NCBI GenBank assembly: GCA_024742815.1
Contig: JANSXX010000007.1
Coordinates: forward strand, 110,133 to 174,132
Source: HXMU1420-13 sp024742815
Lineage (GTDB): Bacteria > Bacteroidota > Rhodothermia > Balneolales > Balneolaceae
Direction: 5' to 3'
DNA: 64,000 bases
Made by a program: the position numbers and the translations under genes. Of the stretch, positions 26,897 to 37,005 are shown piece by piece. Each line of letters begins with the position of its first letter. Positions within the stretch are counted from its first letter, which is position 1. The notes below the pieces were generated by a model. That model made no database searches, was not told where the DNA came from, and saw only the letters and a program-made list of their open reading frames with translations.

Positions 26897-29710
26897 TTAC
26901 TGATTCACATAATCTTTCAAAAACTTACCGGTGTAGCTTTCTTCTACTTTCATGATGTCTTCTGGGGTGCCGGTGGCTACGATTTGTCCGCCCCCAAAAC
27001 CTCCTTCCGGACCTACATCAATAATCCAATCGGCGCACTTGATTACATCCAAATTATGCTCGATGATAATTACCGAATGACCGGAATTTACCAGCTCGTT
27101 AAAAGCATCCAGCAGTTTGGCAATGTCTTCGAAATGGAGTCCTGTAGTAGGTTCATCAAAGAAATAAAGCGTATGCTCCGTAGTGTTTTTACTTAAAAAT
27201 CGAGCAAGTTTTACACGCTGGGCTTCCCCACCGGATAGCGTGGTGGCAGATTGTCCCAATTTCAAATATCCCAACCCAACATCTTCAAGAGGTTGCAGTT
27301 TATTGGTAATGGAATTTTCATCTACAAAAAACTCGATGGCTTCAGAAATAGGCATTTCCAACACATCGTGGATGTTCTTGCCTCGATATTTCACGTTCAG
27401 CACATCTTTCCGAAATCGGGTACCATTACACACTTCGCAGGTAAGTTCGATATCGGCCATAAACTGCATCTCGATTTTTTGCACCCCTTCGCCCTGACAA
27501 GTTTCACATCGTCCACCCGGCACGTTAAACGAAAAATGTCCGGCTGTGTAACCCATAATCATTGCTTGTCGGGTAGATGAAAACACATCACGAACACCAT
27601 CAAAGGCTTTCGTGTAAGTGGCAGGATTGGAACGGGTAGATCTACCGATCGGACTTTGATCCACCATTTCTACATTATGGACGGCGCTCAATCCGAATAA
27701 ATCGCTAAATCGCCCCACTTTCTGATTATAAGAGCCAATATGCTTTTTAATGCCACCATACAGCGTATCGTGCACCAAGGTTGATTTTCCCGATCCTGAA
27801 ACTCCTGTAACTACTACCATTTTCCAAAGCGGAAATTCTACATCCACATTCTTGAGGTTATGCTCGCAAGCTCCTTCTAACGTGATGCTTTTCCCATTCC
27901 CTTTTCGTCTCTTTTTGGGGATTGGAATCTCTTTTCGCCCACTCAAAAACTTACCCGTTAATGAGTCGGCTTTTAGAATCTCCTCGTAAGGACCTTCAAA
28001 TACAATTTCTCCGCCATGCACGCCAGCAAATGGTCCAATATCCAGAATGTTATCAGCAGCTTTCATCATTTCCGGATCGTGCTCCACCACCAATACAGTG
28101 TTTCCGATATCCCGCAGTGATTCCAGAATTTTTATCAATCGATCGTTATCGCGCGGATGCAATCCAATAGTTGGCTCATCCAGCACATACATACTTCCAA
28201 TTAAGGAGCTGCCCAAAGCATTTGCGAGATTGATTCGCTGCGACTCACCACCACTAAGCGTATTTGCCAAGCGATCGAGCGTGAGATAATCGAGGCCGAC
28301 TTCATCCAGAAAACGCAACCTCTTTTGGATTTCGTAAAGAATTTGTCCGGCAACTTCTTGCTCATACTCGGTCAATTTCAGATTATCAAAATACTCGCGT
28401 GCATGACCAATGGTGAGTTCAGAAACTTCTCCCGCATGCATATCGCCAACACGAACATACTGCGCATCTTTTCTAATTCGATATCCCTCGCACTCAGGGC
28501 AGCGGCTGTATCCACGGTATCGCGAATACAATACACGCATGTGCACTTTATAATTCTGAGCTTTTACCTCGTCGAAGAAATTCCAGATGCCGATGTATTC
28601 ATCTTTTCCCTTCCAGATGATGCGCTTCACTTCTTTATCTAACTCGCGATAGGGAACATCAATCGGAAATTTTTCTCTGGCAGCTACTTTAATTAAATCC
28701 TTCAGATTACTGCTGAACTTCGGAGAATTGAAAGGCGCAATGGCATTATTTCGAATACTGAGATCGTGATTCGGGATCACTAAATCCTCATCAATTCCGG
28801 TTACTTTGCCAAATCCTTCGCATTTCGGGCATGCTCCAAAAGGGTTGTTAAAAGAAAACATTTGAGGAGTTGGCTCCACAAATTCCATCCCATCCAACTC
28901 AAAACGCTCACTAAAAGGTAGCTCTTCACCGCCGCGAATTTTTATGGCACATCGACCTGAACCTTCTCGAAATGCCGTCTCCAAAGAGTCGGCAATTCTT
29001 GATACTACGGCTTCATCATCTTTAAGTACCAAGCGATCTATCAGAACGCGAAATTTATCCGCTTTAAACTTTTTCAGGTCTACTTCTTCTTCCGTCAACT
29101 CAATAATCGATTCATCCTCGATGTTCAATAACCGACTAAGCCCTTTTTCTTTTAATACCTTCAGTTCATCGCCAATTTTTTTCTTTTGGTGATGGGGAAT
29201 CGGATACACCACATAAAATCGGGTGCCTTCTTCGAAATTTTCTGTAAGCTCTTTGATGGCTGTTCGTGGAGAATCTTTCTTTACCGGTTTCCCCGATTTT
29301 GGCGAATATGTTGTCCCTACCCGTGCAAACAAAAGCCGCAGGTAATCATAAATTTCGGTGGTTGTTCCAACTGTAGATCGCGGATTAGTCGTGGTCGTTT
29401 TTTGCTGAATGGCCATTGCCGGCGAGATGCCCTGCATGTAATCCACATCCGGTTTATCCATGCGCTCGAGGAATTGCCGTGCATAGCTTGAAAGGCTTTC
29501 AACATAGCGTCGTTGTCCTTCGGCATAAATGGTATCAAACGCTAAGCTCGATTTCCCGGAGCCGGATACACCGGTAACAACGGTGAGTTTATTTCGGGGG
29601 ATTTCAACGTCAACATTTTTAAGATTGTGCGTCCGCGCCCCTTTGATGATAATCGGACGTTCTTCGGTTGCTTTTTGTGTGGATGAATCAGCGATTTTAG
29701 TATCAGACAT
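26897..29710 (-). CDS. uvrA: UvrABC excinuclease subunit A
   Basis: 937 aa, the usual length. Two ABC ATPase halves have Walker A motifs GVSGSGKSSLAFDT (~46) and GVSGSGKSTLVHDT (~640). ABC signatures TLSGGESQRINLA and TLSGGEAQRVKLA are present. Zinc-finger Cys pairs occur (CPKCEGFG, CPECEGY, CETCQGEG...CEVCNGTRF), together with the EGQRRYVESLSSYARQF motif. UvrA recognises bulky DNA lesions and loads UvrB in nucleotide excision repair. The gene is alone between outer-membrane and competence genes. Confidence 0.98.
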   Translation of the reverse strand: MSDTKIADSSTQKATEERPIIIKGARTHNLKNVDVEIPRNKLTVVTGVSGSGKSSLAFDTIYAEGQRRYVESLSSYARQFLERMDKPDVDYMQGISPAMAIQQKTTTTNPRSTVGTTTEIYDYLRLLFARVGTTYSPKSGKPVKKDSPRTAIKELTENFEEGTRFYVVYPIPHHQKKKIGDELKVLKEKGLSRLLNIEDESIIELTEEEVDLKKFKADKFRVLIDRLVLKDDEAVVSRIADSLETAFREGSGRCAIKIRGGEELPFSERFELDGMEFVEPTPQMFSFNNPFGACPKCEGFGKVTGIDEDLVIPNHDLSIRNNAIAPFNSPKFSSNLKDLIKVAAREKFPIDVPYRELDKEVKRIIWKGKDEYIGIWNFFDEVKAQNYKVHMRVLYSRYRGYSRCPECEGYRIRKDAQYVRVGDMHAGEVSELTIGHAREYFDNLKLTEYEQEVAGQILYEIQKRLRFLDEVGLDYLTLDRLANTLSGGESQRINLANALGSSLIGSMYVLDEPTIGLHPRDNDRLIKILESLRDIGNTVLVVEHDPEMMKAADNILDIGPFAGVHGGEIVFEGPYEEILKADSLTGKFLSGRKEIPIPKKRRKGNGKSITLEGACEHNLKNVDVEFPLWKMVVVTGVSGSGKSTLVHDTLYGGIKKHIGSYNQKVGRFSDLFGLSAVHNVEMVDQSPIGRSTRSNPATYTKAFDGVRDVFSSTRQAMIMGYTAGHFSFNVPGGRCETCQGEGVQKIEMQFMADIELTCEVCNGTRFRKDVLNVKYRGKNIHDVLEMPISEAIEFFVDENSITNKLQPLEDVGLGYLKLGQSATTLSGGEAQRVKLARFLSKNTTEHTLYFFDEPTTGLHFEDIAKLLDAFNELVNSGHSVIIIEHNLDVIKCADWIIDVGPEGGFGGGQIVATGTPEDIMKVEESYTGKFLKDYVNQ

Positions 29711-29797
29711 GAAGGTTTCCGGAAATTTCAGAACCTGAAATATACAGTTTTGCGGGCAGGTTCCCGACTTCGATTCACTAAAAATTTTTGAAGGGGA

Positions 29798-32200
29798 TTA
29801 GTTCCAATCAATCTTCCGGATTCTCTTGCCATCCGATTTCAGAATAACGGCTTTATCGCGACTGGTAAAAAGCAGTGAATCGGAAAACTGAGCAATTCTT
29901 AGAACGGCCTCGGCATGAGGATGTCTAAATTTATTTTGATCTGCTAACGAGGTGATCGCTATTTCAGGTGTTGTAGCGGCCATAAACGCCAACCCACTGC
30001 TGGTTTTGCTTCCATGATGACCCACTTTCAAAATATCGGTGTTTAGTATCGTGCCGTAGTTTTCCAGAATTCGCTCTTCCTGATCTTCAACCGCATCACC
30101 GGTAAACAGAAATTCAGTATCTCCATACACGATTTCCAACACCACCGAATGCTGATTAGGGTCGGAATTATATCGTCCGCCTTCCGGTGCTAAAACTAGC
30201 GCTAAGATGGATGGATCAACAAACAGACGATCACCCGCAGTCACCGCTTTCACCGGGATGGATAACTCAGAAGCTCGTTGCAAATAATTATGATATAGAT
30301 TGGATTCGTACTCAAAACCGGAATTATAAATGGTATCAATGGCGATGGTTTCCATGATGTCGAGTATTCCGCCAATATGATCTGCGTGGGGATGGCTTAA
30401 TACCACTGCATCAAGTTTTGTAATTCCCTCCGCTTGCAGATGCGGAATGATTAACGATTTGCCACTATTAAATCCCGGCGACCAAACACCTGCATCAATC
30501 AAAATCGTTTTGCCGTTTGGCGTTTGGATGAGTGCGGCATCACCTTGCCCAACATCAAAGTAGGTAACGGTTAATTCACCTTTTGTAGTTGTTGAAAAAA
30601 ACATGGATAACTGCACCATGCATCCAAGAGAAAGTGTAATAACTGCAAGTTTCCATTTTAACTCGGGGATTCTCCAGCTAGCAAAGGTGAAGATAAAAAC
30701 TACCCAAAACGGGAAAATTAAAAGAGTAGCAAGCTGGGTTTCATACCAAGCCCATTCTTGTGCAGAAACGAACAAAACAAATTGATGCATACCGGAAAGA
30801 AAAGCATCAAAAGGAATGCTCAGCCAATACCCAAGCACATCAACGAAACCAGATAATAGCAATCCCAATATGGCAAATGGTACTAAAGCACCTAACCAAG
30901 GAACAAACAGTGCATTTGCAATCGGGCTAATGATTGAGACTTCCCCAAAATAGTAAACCTGGAGCGGATAAAGCCCAATTTGAACCACGATGGATACAAT
31001 CACCACCATCAAAGGTTTTGCATACCATTTGATTCGCAACCAGTTTGGCAACCAAAACTGGAGCACAGGCAAAACTAATAAAATGATAAACACCGCGGAA
31101 AATGAGAGCTGAAATCCGATTGAAAATAATTCGGTGGGATCGTAAACAAGAATGAATACAGCAGCTGCAGCCGTAAGATTTATGGATCTTGAAGATTTAT
31201 TGTAGAGTTTACCAATCGTCAAAAAAACAGCGGTAACCGAAGCTCTTAACACCGAAACAGTGAAGCCGGTGATTCCGGCGTACAAAAACAGCATCGTTCC
31301 AAGTAAAAAAACACCCAGAAGTTTCCCGTACTTCCATTGCCGAATGGTTGGAATCAAAAACCAGAGTGGTGCTACAATAAAACCTACATGTAGACCGGAA
31401 ACCGCCATAATGTGCGATAATCCAGCCCGTGCAAAAGCCTGACGTGTATCCCGTTCTAAATCTTGTTTAAAACCCAACAGCAATGCCTTAGCTAATGGCG
31501 CTGTATGTTGAGCATAAAAAGTATCAATTTTTTCTCCGGCCTTATTTTGCCACCATGCCCAGTTGAGCTTCGAAGTTAATGGCGAAACAGAATAAATCTG
31601 CTCAACTTTTAATTGTATATGGATGTCCCGATTATTCAGATACGATTTATAGTCGAATTGGTGGGGATTTCGCTTCTCTGAGATAGGAATTATCGTAGCT
31701 TCGACATGAATCGTATCACCGTTTGCGAAACGGGTAGGCTCATCGAACAAAATCCGAGCATTATAATTTTCTTCGGAGACTAGAGAATCTTTACTAGTAA
31801 CTATGATTTTGGCATCACTACGAGTTTTTCCCTGCGAATTGAAAGATGAATTTATGATTACTGCAGTAGCTTCGATCGTCTCCCATTCATAGGTGTTTAA
31901 CCAATCTTCAGTTATGCTTTGCTTGCTGTTTTCTGCTATTGAGATTCTAAACCAGCCAAAAAGTACAATCAGCAATAAATACAGAAGGGTTGAAAAACGG
32001 GTTAATGTAACATTTAAAGAAAGAACGTTAACTTTCTTTATCCCCCATAATGTTACACAACCCGATAAAAATAAAACCAGCGGTAAGAAAAATCCCCCCG
32101 AGAAAGCCTCCCCTAAAAGAACCCCCGCAATTAGTAAGACTGCTATTCGAACCGCCGGATATCTTGAGAAGGGAAATTGATATGATCCCTTGCCAAACAT
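29798..32200 (-). CDS. comEC: ComEC/Rec2 DNA-uptake channel
   Basis: 800 aa. The N-terminal membrane region contains a DUF4131-like soluble beta-barrel domain (~80-230). The competence membrane domain (~240-520) has GLSHIMAVSGLHVGFI. The C-terminal metallo-beta-lactamase domain (~550-800) has YFDVGQGDAALI, LSHPHADHIGG, LFTGDAVEDQEE and LKVGHHGSKTSS. This three-part layout is complete. ComEC carries single-stranded DNA across the inner membrane during natural transformation; the lactamase domain may degrade the other strand. The presence of comEC fits foreign DNA uptake, which can feed integron cassettes. Confidence 0.95.
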   Translation of the reverse strand: MFGKGSYQFPFSRYPAVRIAVLLIAGVLLGEAFSGGFFLPLVLFLSGCVTLWGIKKVNVLSLNVTLTRFSTLLYLLLIVLFGWFRISIAENSKQSITEDWLNTYEWETIEATAVIINSSFNSQGKTRSDAKIIVTSKDSLVSEENYNARILFDEPTRFANGDTIHVEATIIPISEKRNPHQFDYKSYLNNRDIHIQLKVEQIYSVSPLTSKLNWAWWQNKAGEKIDTFYAQHTAPLAKALLLGFKQDLERDTRQAFARAGLSHIMAVSGLHVGFIVAPLWFLIPTIRQWKYGKLLGVFLLGTMLFLYAGITGFTVSVLRASVTAVFLTIGKLYNKSSRSINLTAAAAVFILVYDPTELFSIGFQLSFSAVFIILLVLPVLQFWLPNWLRIKWYAKPLMVVIVSIVVQIGLYPLQVYYFGEVSIISPIANALFVPWLGALVPFAILGLLLSGFVDVLGYWLSIPFDAFLSGMHQFVLFVSAQEWAWYETQLATLLIFPFWVVFIFTFASWRIPELKWKLAVITLSLGCMVQLSMFFSTTTKGELTVTYFDVGQGDAALIQTPNGKTILIDAGVWSPGFNSGKSLIIPHLQAEGITKLDAVVLSHPHADHIGGILDIMETIAIDTIYNSGFEYESNLYHNYLQRASELSIPVKAVTAGDRLFVDPSILALVLAPEGGRYNSDPNQHSVVLEIVYGDTEFLFTGDAVEDQEERILENYGTILNTDILKVGHHGSKTSSGLAFMAATTPEIAITSLADQNKFRHPHAEAVLRIAQFSDSLLFTSRDKAVILKSDGKRIRKIDWN

Positions 32201-32315
32201 ATAGGTATGATCACTTTCAGAAGAACTCCTTACAAAAAATCTTTCATAAAGAGATTTTTTTATACTTTTGCTATATCAACTATCAGTAATCGTGGATTTT
32301 AAAGCAGCAGCCTGT

Positions 32316-33458
32316 ATGAGCACCATTGCCCTTAAAGAAGTTACCAACAAGAAAAACTTGCGGGCATTTATCGACTTCCCTTTTACGCTTTTTGCTGATT
32401 CTCCACATTGGGTTCCTCCATTAATTCGAGATGAGCTAGACACCTTTGATCGTACAAAAAATCCCGCTTTCGAATATGCAGACGCTCGGCTTTGGCTTGC
32501 TTATAAGAACGAAAAAGTGGTTGGCAGAATAGCTGCAATCAAACATGGTCCTGAACTGGAAAAAGAACAAAAATTACGCTTTGGTTGGATTGATTTTGTT
32601 GATGACATCGAAGTTTCGAAAGCCTTGCTAAGCAAGGTTGAAGAATGGGCTGCAGAACTTGGCGCCACGCAAATTCATGGCCCGCTTGGTTTTAACGATA
32701 TGGACTTTGAGGGCATGCTCATTGATGGTTTTGATGAACCCACTACCATTGCCACCATTTACAATTATCCATATTACCCGGCTCATTTGGAGGAATTAGG
32801 TTTTCAAAAAGCAGCGGACTGGCGCGAACTACGAGGAGAATTTGTAGCAGATATACCACAAAAACTCACCAGAACCGCGGAAGTTGTAAAAGATCGATTT
32901 AATCTTCACACGGTTAAATTAACTTCTTCCAAAGACATTAAGCGTTACGGGGAAAAGCTTTTCAAAACACTCAATCATTCTTACGGTGATTTATATGGAT
33001 TTTATCGGTTAACTCCGGTTGAAGCGCGTTATGTTGTGAAAAAGTATTTGGGCTTTTTATCACCGAAGTATATCTCACTGGTTGCCGATGAACACGATAA
33101 CGTGGTAGCATTTGGAGTAGCCATGCCATCGTTAACCAGCGCCTTTAAAAAAGCCAACGGGAGACTTTTACCATTTGGGTTTATCCACATCGCTAAAGCT
33201 ATGCTGTTCAATAAAAATCTTGATCTATATCTAATCGGGATTAACCCGGAATATCAAAACTCAGGCGTTGTAACTATAATATTTAATGAGTTATGGGAGC
33301 GTTTCAGAAAACTTGGTATTAAAAGCTTACATGCTAATCCCCTGCTTGAAAGTAATGAGCGCATGTTTAACTTATGGAAGACCTTAGGCGGTGGGGATAA
33401 AGTGATTAAACAACGAAGATGCTACATAAAAAAAATTGGGGAACCTATGGATGATTGA
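32316..33458 (+). CDS. GNAT-superfamily acyltransferase (ceramide-synthase-like candidate)
   Basis: About 380 aa from ATG 32316 (MSTIALKEV); an upstream in-frame start at 32268 gives a hydrophobic extension that looks non-native. Residues ~20-60 carry FPFTLFADSPHWVPPLIRDE, followed by NPAFEYADARLWLAYKNEKVVGRIAAI. The C-terminal half has the acetyl-CoA-fold pattern IGINPEYQNSGVVTIIFNELW. Large GNAT-like proteins of this size include the bacterial ceramide synthases of Bacteroidota and Caulobacter; I recognise a resemblance only. It overlaps the dehydratase gene and leads a cluster with ketosynthase and ACP, which supports an acyl-ACP or acyl-CoA role. Confidence 0.7.
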   Translation: MSTIALKEVTNKKNLRAFIDFPFTLFADSPHWVPPLIRDELDTFDRTKNPAFEYADARLWLAYKNEKVVGRIAAIKHGPELEKEQKLRFGWIDFVDDIEVSKALLSKVEEWAAELGATQIHGPLGFNDMDFEGMLIDGFDEPTTIATIYNYPYYPAHLEELGFQKAADWRELRGEFVADIPQKLTRTAEVVKDRFNLHTVKLTSSKDIKRYGEKLFKTLNHSYGDLYGFYRLTPVEARYVVKKYLGFLSPKYISLVADEHDNVVAFGVAMPSLTSAFKKANGRLLPFGFIHIAKAMLFNKNLDLYLIGINPEYQNSGVVTIIFNELWERFRKLGIKSLHANPLLESNERMFNLWKTLGGGDKVIKQRRCYIKKIGEPMDD

Positions 33459-33924
33459 TTTATCGAATTTTCAGGAAATCCTGAACACCATCCCACACAG
33501 GGAGCCCTTTAGGTTTATTGATAGCATAACCGAGCTTTCAAACGAGCATTGTATTGGTACCTATCACTTTAAAAAAGATGAGTTTTTTTATTCAGGGCAT
33601 TTCCCTCAATTACCAATTACACCAAGTGTGATTTTAATTGAATGTATGGCTCAAATTGGGCTTATACCGCTTGGCATGAAAAATTTGGCATCACTAGATC
33701 CAATGGTCGATTTCGATGCCATAAAGCCGATATTTACTAATTCTGATATCAAAGTTGGCGCTCCTGTATATCCTGAAACCACAGTTACAGTTGAGTCTAA
33801 AAATATCTATTTTCGTTTAAATCGACTCAAAACCAAAGTAAAAATGCGCAACGACCGTGGCGAAGTTTGTTGTTCAGGCACACTTTCGGGCATATTTTTA
33901 CCTAACGAGAGTATCACATTTTGA
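33451..33924 (+). CDS. Hotdog-fold 3-hydroxyacyl-ACP dehydratase-like protein
   Basis: 157 aa from ATG 33451, overlapping the GNAT gene end by 8 bp. The sequence has the FabZ layout: ILNTIPHREPFRFIDSI at the N-terminus, then FYSGHFPQLPITPSVILIECMAQIG. The catalytic His of GHFP is present; the family's Glu lies in the following helix (IECMAQ). FabZ removes water from 3-hydroxyacyl-ACP in chain elongation. The TTG start of the ketosynthase overlaps this stop. Confidence 0.88.
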   Translation: MIDLSNFQEILNTIPHREPFRFIDSITELSNEHCIGTYHFKKDEFFYSGHFPQLPITPSVILIECMAQIGLIPLGMKNLASLDPMVDFDAIKPIFTNSDIKVGAPVYPETTVTVESKNIYFRLNRLKTKVKMRNDRGEVCCSGTLSGIFLPNESITF

Positions 33925-35207
33925 ATAACCGAGTAGTAATCACCGGTCTTGGTGTAGTTTCACCAAATGGAACCGGAATTAAAGAGTTTCAAACATCTAT
34001 CAGAACGGGGAAATCGGGGGTTAAACACGACGCTTCGTTACAGGAATTAAATTTTCAATGCCAGGTTTCTGCGAAACCAACTTACGATGATGCTAAGCTG
34101 AAAGAGATACTGCCAGCCGGTTTATACATCAAGCTTGAAAACGAAGCAATGAAATATGCCTGCCTTGCCGGTCATGAGGCTTGGCTGGATTCCGGGCTAC
34201 CATTCACCCCAAAAGATGACAACCCTGATTGGGATACCGGCATTATTTTTGGCGTTGGTGCCTTAGCAATGGATGAGTTTATAGGCGGTAAATTTGAGAT
34301 CCTTCAGTCAGGGAATCCACGAAAAATAGGATCACGCGTTGTGGAGCAAACCATGAATAGCGGTGCCGTTACTTACTTGAATAAGATGATTGGGTTCGGG
34401 AATATCGCAACGGCTAATTCATCGGCATGTGCTACCGGAACCGAAGCTGTTATTTTAGGATACGAGCGTATCAAAAATGGAAAAGCAAAACGAATGCTCT
34501 GTGGTAGCACTGAAAGCCAAGGTGTGTTTATTTGGAGTGGATTTGAGGCGCTTCGTATTATTTGTTCCGACTCTAACGATGCCCCCGAAAAAGCTTCTCG
34601 GCCATTAGCAGCAAATCCTGCCGGATTTGTACCCGGAACCGGATCCGGTGCGCTCGTTTTGGAATCCTTGGATAGCGCTCTAGAACGTGGGGCAAAAATT
34701 TACGGTGAAATTATAGCTGGCGATATTGTAAATGGCGGCCAACGTAATGGCGGTTCTATCACGGCAAACAGTCCGGCAGCCACCCAACGAGTTATGAAAA
34801 CAACCATGGCAGAAGCTGGGATTACCGGTGAAGATGTTGATCTGATTTGTGGGCATCTGACATCAACAATTGGAGATGTTCGAGAAATAGAGGCCTGGAC
34901 AGCTGCGCTTGAACGTTCTGGATCAGACTTTCCACGAATAAATGCATTAAAATCAATGATTGGACATTGTCTAGGGGCATCGGGTTCTATAGAAATGGTT
35001 GCGGCAGCCTTACAATTACACCATCAGTTTGCACATCCGAACATAAATATTGATAACTTACACCCAGACATTGTATCTAAGGTTGATGCAACAAGCATTA
35101 GTTTTACAAATCTGGAAATGCCTATCAACTACTTAATGAAGGCAAGCCTTGGATTTGGCGATGTAAACAGCTGTATCGTTTTAAAAAAGTGGGATGCTAA
35201 TGAGTAG
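33921..35207 (+). CDS. Beta-ketoacyl-ACP synthase (FabF-like)
   Basis: 428 aa, starting at TTG 33921 within TTGA overlapping the previous stop; the N-terminus NNRVVITGLGVVSPNG fits the family exactly. The catalytic Cys is in NSSACATGTEA (~168). His residues are in CGHLTSTIGD, where most FabF have NAHGTST, and in KSMIGHCLGASG. The triad Cys-His-His is therefore complete, with an altered first His motif. It condenses acyl chains with malonyl-ACP. Coupled to hotdog and ACP genes, it probably elongates a dedicated chain rather than housekeeping fatty acids. Confidence 0.92.
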   Translation: MNNRVVITGLGVVSPNGTGIKEFQTSIRTGKSGVKHDASLQELNFQCQVSAKPTYDDAKLKEILPAGLYIKLENEAMKYACLAGHEAWLDSGLPFTPKDDNPDWDTGIIFGVGALAMDEFIGGKFEILQSGNPRKIGSRVVEQTMNSGAVTYLNKMIGFGNIATANSSACATGTEAVILGYERIKNGKAKRMLCGSTESQGVFIWSGFEALRIICSDSNDAPEKASRPLAANPAGFVPGTGSGALVLESLDSALERGAKIYGEIIAGDIVNGGQRNGGSITANSPAATQRVMKTTMAEAGITGEDVDLICGHLTSTIGDVREIEAWTAALERSGSDFPRINALKSMIGHCLGASGSIEMVAAALQLHHQFAHPNINIDNLHPDIVSKVDATSISFTNLEMPINYLMKASLGFGDVNSCIVLKKWDANE

Positions 35208-35454
35208 CGACATTGTTGAGAAGTTAAAAACAATTATTGAGCCTTATTTAGACGAAGATGAAGTGGATATAGATGCTCTAACTCCCGATTCTCATTTGAT
35301 TCAGGATTTAGGACTCGATTCCTTTTATGTAATTGATGTGGTGATCGATATCGAAAATGAATTTGATATCGCTATCGAAAACGATCAGATTAGTCAGTTC
35401 GAAACCGTAGGACAGGTGGTGAGTGTAATTCAGGAAAAACTGGATAAAAAGTGA
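35200..35454 (+). CDS. Acyl carrier protein
   Basis: 84 aa from ATG 35200 (another ATG lies 6 bp upstream). It overlaps the ketosynthase stop by 8 bp. The phosphopantetheine attachment site is the Ser in LGLDSFYVIDVV (~42). The sequence is strongly acidic like other ACPs. Its FYVID rather than the usual LDLVE context suggests a specialised carrier for this cluster. Confidence 0.92.
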   Translation: MSSDIVEKLKTIIEPYLDEDEVDIDALTPDSHLIQDLGLDSFYVIDVVIDIENEFDIAIENDQISQFETVGQVVSVIQEKLDKK

Positions 35455-36572
35455 TCCTTAGCATCGCATGGGTTGTTTTTATTACGTATGCGCTCTTAGG
35501 GGTATTCATCATTTCAGGATTGTTTCGCATCCCAAAAACCAAAGCCGTTTCTGAGCCTCTACCCACTGTTTCTTTACTAATTTCCTGCCGAAATGAAGAA
35601 GAAGACATTGACGACTGTCTTCGCTCGCTAGCACAGCTTACCTACCCAAAAGAAAAACTTCAAATCATCTTAGTGGATGATTATTCTACCGATGCCACAC
35701 CCGCCAAGTTGAAAGCATTTGCAGATCAACATGCGCATGCAGCATTTTACTCTGGCGAGGAGTTTCCAGAAACGCACTTAGAAGCCAAAGGCAGAGGAAT
35801 TGCACGAGCGGCCTCAAAAGCATCCGGCGATTGGCTATTTATCACAGATGCAGATGCCGTTGTTCCTCCACATTGGATTGAGCATATGTTATATGGCACC
35901 CACGACGATTCCGGTTTGATTGTAGGTACGACTGAGACTATCAATAAAACATTTCTCGCAACGCTCGAAAAGATTGCGGGAATTTATACCATCCCGGTTG
36001 GATGGGGGCTGGCAGGATGGGGCATTCCGATAAATGGCTTAGGACCCAATATGGCAATAAGAAGAAGGTTTTATGAACAATATGGTGGATTGGAAGCTGC
36101 CAATTTTAGAATTGCCGAGGATCATGCACTTTTCAATATGATCAAAAAAAATGGTCACGATATCCACCATCAAATGGATGAAAACATCCAAATCAAACTG
36201 AAACCGGTGAAAACATACGCACAAATTGTCAGCCAACAACGTCGCTGGATTAAAGGCGGATTTGAAGGAAGTATGTTGGAACGTGTGTTAATTGCCTCAC
36301 TGCTTTTTTTCGCAATGATCTTTTCCTTGTTCTTTCTGTACGTACTGATTGCATTCCCAAAATATGGCCTGATTTTCGGCTCGATTAAGTTCATAACGGA
36401 TAGTATTGCTTATGGGGTTTTAAGTGCAAAAACCCGCAGTAATGGATTAATATGGCTTATCCCATTAACCTTTATTTATACTATCGTGTCGTTTATCTGG
36501 TTGCCTTTAAGCTTTTTGTTTAAACGCGACATTGCCTGGATGGGTGATGGCTACGAAGTAACTTATAAATAG
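35451..36572 (+). CDS. Family 2 glycosyltransferase, membrane-anchored
   Basis: 373 aa, GTG start at 35451 inside GTGA overlapping the ACP stop. One N-terminal TM helix is followed by a GT-A domain: VSLLISCRNEEEDIDDCL, LVDDYSTDAT, ITDADAVVPP (DxD) and QQRRWIKGG (QxxRW). Two or three C-terminal helices end the protein. It resembles processive or lipid-linked GT2 enzymes. As last gene of the acyl cassette it may add a sugar to the lipid product. The product is unknown. Confidence 0.9.
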   Translation: MILSIAWVVFITYALLGVFIISGLFRIPKTKAVSEPLPTVSLLISCRNEEEDIDDCLRSLAQLTYPKEKLQIILVDDYSTDATPAKLKAFADQHAHAAFYSGEEFPETHLEAKGRGIARAASKASGDWLFITDADAVVPPHWIEHMLYGTHDDSGLIVGTTETINKTFLATLEKIAGIYTIPVGWGLAGWGIPINGLGPNMAIRRRFYEQYGGLEAANFRIAEDHALFNMIKKNGHDIHHQMDENIQIKLKPVKTYAQIVSQQRRWIKGGFEGSMLERVLIASLLFFAMIFSLFFLYVLIAFPKYGLIFGSIKFITDSIAYGVLSAKTRSNGLIWLIPLTFIYTIVSFIWLPLSFLFKRDIAWMGDGYEVTYK

Positions 36573-36585
36573 TGAAACCGGTTAT

Positions 36586-37005
36586 TTATTTCGAATAGCT
36601 ATTGAACACTTTATCTAATAAAGTTCTGAGTTGCCGATATTCTACTTCATTCAGATTTTCCCAGCCAAGCTCACGGGATGCATACACATGTTCTCGAGCT
36701 TTATTTGTTTCAGCACTTCCAGCTTCGGTTAAACTAATTAAATATCGACGGCCATCTTCCGGATCGTGAGTACGTTTAACAAAGCCTTTCTTTTGAAGCA
36801 GATCGATAATTCTGGAAACGGTGTGCTTGTCTTTAAAACTTTCGCTAGCTAAATCTGCCTGACTCATTGTTGCCGTTTCTAATTTTGATAGAATCACCCA
36901 TTGTTCCGGGGTAATGTCGATATTTGCTACTTTAAACCTGTTGATAAGATCTTGCCGAACTACTTTGTAGGTCCGGTCGATGTATATGCCTATTTCTTTT
37001 TTCAT
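36586..37005 (-). CDS. MarR-family transcriptional regulator
   Basis: 139 aa winged-helix protein. The MarR pattern is visible: ITPEQWVILSKLETATMSQADLA, DKHTVSRIIDLLQKKGFVKRTHDPEDGRRYLISLTEAG. The DxR in the wing (DPEDGRR) is conserved. Its ATG overlaps the cyclase stop by 4 bp (37002-37005), so the two are translationally coupled. It may autoregulate that pair. Convergent with the GT2 gene. Confidence 0.92.
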   Translation of the reverse strand: MKKEIGIYIDRTYKVVRQDLINRFKVANIDITPEQWVILSKLETATMSQADLASESFKDKHTVSRIIDLLQKKGFVKRTHDPEDGRRYLISLTEAGSAETNKAREHVYASRELGWENLNEVEYRQLRTLLDKVFNSYSK

